A DNA stretch of 64,000 bases from Gemmatimonadales bacterium (GTDB lineage Bacteria; Gemmatimonadota; Gemmatimonadetes; Gemmatimonadales; GWC2-71-9). The notes beneath the pieces were generated by a model. It worked only from the letters and a program-made list of their open reading frames with translations. It was not told where the DNA came from and ran no database searches. The stretch covers positions 274,199-338,198 of the forward strand of contig DASYCE010000007.1 of the NCBI GenBank assembly GCA_036500345.1, written 5' to 3'. Positions 61,065-64,000 of this stretch are shown piece by piece (position 1 is the first letter of the stretch; each line of letters opens with the position of its first letter). The translations under genes were made by a program, and so were the position numbers.

Positions 61065-61118
61065 CTAAGCCTAAGCGGGACAATGACTTTTGACAATCGT
61101 CAAGGAACTCGATACGAT
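61065..61118. promoter_or_regulatory. Divergent promoters for dnaE and the aminopeptidase with shared -35 palindrome
   Basis: Plus strand: TTGACA (61090-61095), 17 bp, TACGAT (61113-61118), a near-consensus sigma-70 promoter for dnaE. Minus strand: TTGTCA (complement of 61091-61096), 17 bp, TAGGCT (complement of 61068-61073). Both -35 boxes lie in TTGACAATCGTCAA, an inverted repeat with 4-base centre. A CTAAGC direct repeat is at 61065-61076. The plus promoter is strong; the minus one is weaker. Confidence 0.6.
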
Positions 61119-61149
61119 TCGCCGGTGACTACGCGGACCCGGTGACAAG

Positions 61150-64000
61150 ATGGCCTTTGTCCACCTCCATACTCATAGCGAATTCTCGCTTCTCGACGGC
61201 GCAAACCGGCTCCCCGAGCTGGTCAAGCACGTCAAGAAGCTGGGGATGGACTCGCTGGCCGTCACCGACCACGGCAACCTCCACGCGGCCCGCCATTTCT
61301 ATGACGAGGCTCGAGACCATGGGATCCGCCCGATCCTGGGATTCGAGGCATATCTCGCCTTCGGACCGCGGCAGGCGCAGGCTCGGCCCCAGTGGGCGCC
61401 GGCCAATTACTCCCACCTGGTGCTCCTGGCGCAAAATCAGGCCGGCTACCGGAACCTGGTCCGGCTCTCGTCCATCGGGTTCACCGAGGGCTTCTACCGC
61501 CGGCCCAGGATCGACCGCGAGGTCCTCGAGGCCCACAGCGAAGGGATCATCTGCCTGGCGGCGTGCCTCTCGGGCGAGGTAGCACTCTGGCTCCGGCAAT
61601 CGAAGTACGACAAGGCGAAGGAGTCGGCCGAGTGGTTCGCGCGGGTGTTCGGGAAGGAGCGCTTCTTCCTCGAGATTCAGGACCACGGCATCCCGGAGGA
61701 ATCGCTGGTTGCCAAGGGAATGGTCGAGCTGGGGCGCGACCTTGGTCTCGGCGTGGTGGCGACCAATGACGCGCATTATCTCCGTCGCGACGATGCGGAG
61801 GCGCACGACGTCCTCCTCGCGATCGGCACCGGCAGCGACCTCGACGATCCGAAGCGCTTCCGGTTCACCGGGAGCGAATCGTACGTCAAGAGCGAGCCGG
61901 AGATGCGCAAGCTCTTCCCCGACCAGCTCGACGCGATCGAACTGACCCAGACGATCGCCAATCGGTGCGAATTCGATTTCGAAAAGCGGTACTTCCTCCC
62001 CAACTTTCCACGGCCAGCGGAGTACGCCAGCGACGAAAATCTCCTGCACGATCTTGCCACGAAGGGCGCGAAGGAACGGTACGGCGATCCGCTTTCCGAC
62101 GTGGTGCAGGCTCGCCTTGATTACGAGCTGTCGGTCATCGACCAGGCCGGATACGCCGGGTACTTCCTGATTGTCGCCGACTTCATCGCGGCGGCACGGG
62201 AGCGCGGCATTCCGGTCGGCCCGGGCCGTGGTTCGGCGGCGGGGTCGCTGGTGGCGTACTCGCTCAGGATTACCGACGTCGATCCGCTCAAGTTCGATCT
62301 CCTTTTCGAGCGGTTCCTCAATCCCGAACGCGTGTCGATGCCCGATATCGATGTCGACTTCTGCTTCGAACGGCGCGGCGAGGTGATCGAGTACGTCCGC
62401 CAGCGCTACGGCCGCGAATCGGTCGGCCAGATCATCACCTTCGGGACGATGAAGGCGCGCGCCGCGGTGAAGGATGTGGCGCGGGTACTCAAAGTCCCTG
62501 CCGGCGATGCCGACAAGCTCACCAAGCTGATCCCGTCCGCGCCGGGATTCTCGCTGACGATTCCCGAGGCGCTCAAGCGGGTCGATGAACTGAAGACCGC
62601 CGTGCGCGACAATCCCGCGCTCGACCGCGTCTTCCAGTTCGCCTCGCGGATCGAGGGACTGTCGCGCCACGCCTCGGTGCACGCCGCCGGCGTGGTAATC
62701 GCGCCGGGTCCGCTGGCGGAATACGTCCCGGTCTGCACGGCGCCCGCGAAGGGGCAGGCTGCCGACGGCGAAGACGCGATCATCTGTCAGTACGACATGG
62801 GGTCGCTCGAGAAGGTCGGGATGCTCAAGATGGATTTCCTCGGCCTCAAGACGCTGACGGTGATCCACGACGCGGTAGAGACGGTGGCGGCGCGCACCGG
62901 TACACGCCTCGACATGGCGACGATTCCACTCGACGATCCGGCCGTGTACGACCTGCTGCGCCGGGGCCGGACCGCGGGGATCTTCCAGTTCGAATCCGCG
63001 CTTGCGACCGACACACTTCGCAACATGAAATGCGATCGCTTCGACGATCTCGTCGCGTCGAACGCGCTGCTTCGCCCGGGACCGCTCGACACCGGGATGC
63101 ACCTCGTCTTCGTGAAGCGGAAGCTCGGGCAGGAAGCGGTCACCTATCCCGATCCGCTCCTCAAGGATCTGCTCGAACCAACGTTCGGCGTCATCACCTA
63201 TCAGGAACAGGTGATGCGGATCGCGAACATCATGGCGGGGTTTTCGCTCGCCGAAGCCGACATGCTCCGCAAGGCGGTGGGAAAGAAGGACGCCGAGCTG
63301 ATTCGGAAGGAGCTGAAGCGGTTCGTCGATCGCGGCGTGGCGCTGGGGCGTTCGCCGAAGGTGATGGACGAGCTCTCCGCGCAGATCGAGACGTTCGGCC
63401 GGTACGGCTTCAACAAATCGCACGCGGTCGCGTACACCGTGCTGTCGTACCAGACCGCGTGGCTCAAGACGCATCACTCCGCCGAATTCATGGCCGCGCT
63501 CCTGTCGAGCGAAATCGGCTCGACCGACAAGGTGGTGCAGTACATCAACGAAGCCCGCGAGCTCGGCCACACCGTTCTCGCCCCCGACGTCGCCGAATCG
63601 GGATTCAAATTCACCGTCGTGGGCGACAAGCGGATCCGCTTCGGTCTCGGCGCCGTGCGCAATGTCGGCGCCGGTGCGATCGAATCGATCATCGCCGCCC
63701 GAAGCGGCGGGGCGTTCCGCTCGTTCGAGGATTTCGTCAAGCGGATCGACACGCGGCTCTGCAACAAGCGGGTCCTCGAATCGTTGATCGCCGCCGGAGC
63801 GTGCGACGCGTTCGGGCAACGCGCGCAACTGACCGCGGCGGTCGACCAGACGATCGCCGCGGCACAGCTGCTCCAGCAGGAGATCGCTGCCGGTCAGGGA
63901 TCGCTCTTTGGTGAAGCCGTCGCCGCGTCGCACGCCCCGGAGGCGACCCTTCCCGATGTGCCGGCGTGGACGGAAGCGGAGCGTCTGGCGAAGGAGAAGG
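61150..64000 (+). CDS. dnaE: DNA polymerase III alpha subunit, right-truncated
   Basis: About 950 residues are visible; the C-terminus lies beyond the window (a full DnaE is about 1150). The PHP domain begins MAFVHLHTHSEFSLLDGANR with the usual His/Asp metal ligands, and polymerase catalytic aspartates are in MPDIDVDFCFERRG. Later segments include VGPGRGSAAGSLVAY, HASVHAAGVVIAPG, ITYQEQVMRIANIMAGFS and NKSHAVAYTVLSYQTAWLK, confirming the chromosomal replicase rather than DnaE2 or PolC. It starts about 30 bases after a near-consensus promoter; no strong ribosome site is visible. Confidence 0.97.
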   Translation, partial: MAFVHLHTHSEFSLLDGANRLPELVKHVKKLGMDSLAVTDHGNLHAARHFYDEARDHGIRPILGFEAYLAFGPRQAQARPQWAPANYSHLVLLAQNQAGYRNLVRLSSIGFTEGFYRRPRIDREVLEAHSEGIICLAACLSGEVALWLRQSKYDKAKESAEWFARVFGKERFFLEIQDHGIPEESLVAKGMVELGRDLGLGVVATNDAHYLRRDDAEAHDVLLAIGTGSDLDDPKRFRFTGSESYVKSEPEMRKLFPDQLDAIELTQTIANRCEFDFEKRYFLPNFPRPAEYASDENLLHDLATKGAKERYGDPLSDVVQARLDYELSVIDQAGYAGYFLIVADFIAAARERGIPVGPGRGSAAGSLVAYSLRITDVDPLKFDLLFERFLNPERVSMPDIDVDFCFERRGEVIEYVRQRYGRESVGQIITFGTMKARAAVKDVARVLKVPAGDADKLTKLIPSAPGFSLTIPEALKRVDELKTAVRDNPALDRVFQFASRIEGLSRHASVHAAGVVIAPGPLAEYVPVCTAPAKGQAADGEDAIICQYDMGSLEKVGMLKMDFLGLKTLTVIHDAVETVAARTGTRLDMATIPLDDPAVYDLLRRGRTAGIFQFESALATDTLRNMKCDRFDDLVASNALLRPGPLDTGMHLVFVKRKLGQEAVTYPDPLLKDLLEPTFGVITYQEQVMRIANIMAGFSLAEADMLRKAVGKKDAELIRKELKRFVDRGVALGRSPKVMDELSAQIETFGRYGFNKSHAVAYTVLSYQTAWLKTHHSAEFMAALLSSEIGSTDKVVQYINEARELGHTVLAPDVAESGFKFTVVGDKRIRFGLGAVRNVGAGAIESIIAARSGGAFRSFEDFVKRIDTRLCNKRVLESLIAAGACDAFGQRAQLTAAVDQTIAAAQLLQQEIAAGQGSLFGEAVAASHAPEATLPDVPAWTEAERLAKEK

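Noticed and set aside
61129..63933. Very long open frame of over 900 codons on the minus strand opposite dnaE
   Set aside because: It mirrors the codon bias of dnaE (GC-rich third positions); dnaE has full family homology and the antisense frame has no recognisable domain.
1..64000. CRISPR arrays, insertion sequences, prophage or integron pieces
   Set aside because: No regularly spaced repeats, transposase or integrase motifs or attachment repeats were seen in any part of the window.

Overview
This is a GC-rich chromosomal window with about 54 protein genes on both strands. I found no tRNA, rRNA, CRISPR array, insertion sequence or prophage. The gene content suggests a free-living, envelope-rich Gram-negative chemoheterotroph, most likely Gemmatimonadota. 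Supporting this are SusC-like TonB receptors with N-terminal carboxypeptidase-regulatory domains, many signal-peptide hydrolases (M61, M24, DinB-like, DUF1800/DUF1501), frequent GTG starts and many ATGA/GTGA overlaps. The phylum is an inference; I did no marker-gene phylogeny.

Left part (1-15728). A minus-strand run holds a HerA-like ATPase cut by the left edge, an unknown protein and a class I aminotransferase. A strange plus-strand gene follows: it has the outline of a DEAD-box RNA helicase with a DbpA-type RNA-binding tail, but its ATPase motifs are gone. After the HU gene comes a tightly coupled plus-strand series: tdk, coaE, a LipM/LplA-like acyltransferase, a complete five-gene peptide ABC importer, an M61 protease with PDZ domain and a PhzF-like isomerase.

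Middle part (15725-32004). An apparent export and outer-membrane cluster runs DUF1800, Tat-exported DUF1501, two paralogous beta-propeller-like lipoproteins (the first broken by one in-frame TGA), a TonB receptor and a TsdA-like dihaem cytochrome c. Next are a POT peptide transporter with a coiled-coil partner, a C26 glutamine amidotransferase-like hydrolase, two glycosyltransferases, a DUF3108-like protein and small envelope proteins.

Central metabolic operon (32096-40667). thiO lies just upstream of lipA, pdhA, pdhB, pdhC, lpdA, a small membrane protein, lipB and an unknown soluble protein, from lipA on with gaps of 0-30 bp or overlaps. It links pyruvate dehydrogenase to both enzymes that make its lipoyl cofactor.

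Right part (40704-64000). Here lie a metallo-beta-lactamase-fold hydrolase, several unknowns, a Met/His-rich secreted protein whose His/Met spacing matches the two-copper PHM/DBM monooxygenase fold, a membrane-fused spermidine synthase-like protein, DUF3175, a Tat-exported GH2 glycosidase, a very large SusC-like receptor with a Spy/CpxP-like C-terminal extension, a DAACS symporter, M24, DinB-like and M20 proteins, a membrane aminopeptidase and the start of dnaE behind a near-consensus sigma-70 promoter.

Five of seven convergent gene pairs are separated by perfect or near-perfect GC hairpins without U-tracts, probably shared terminators.
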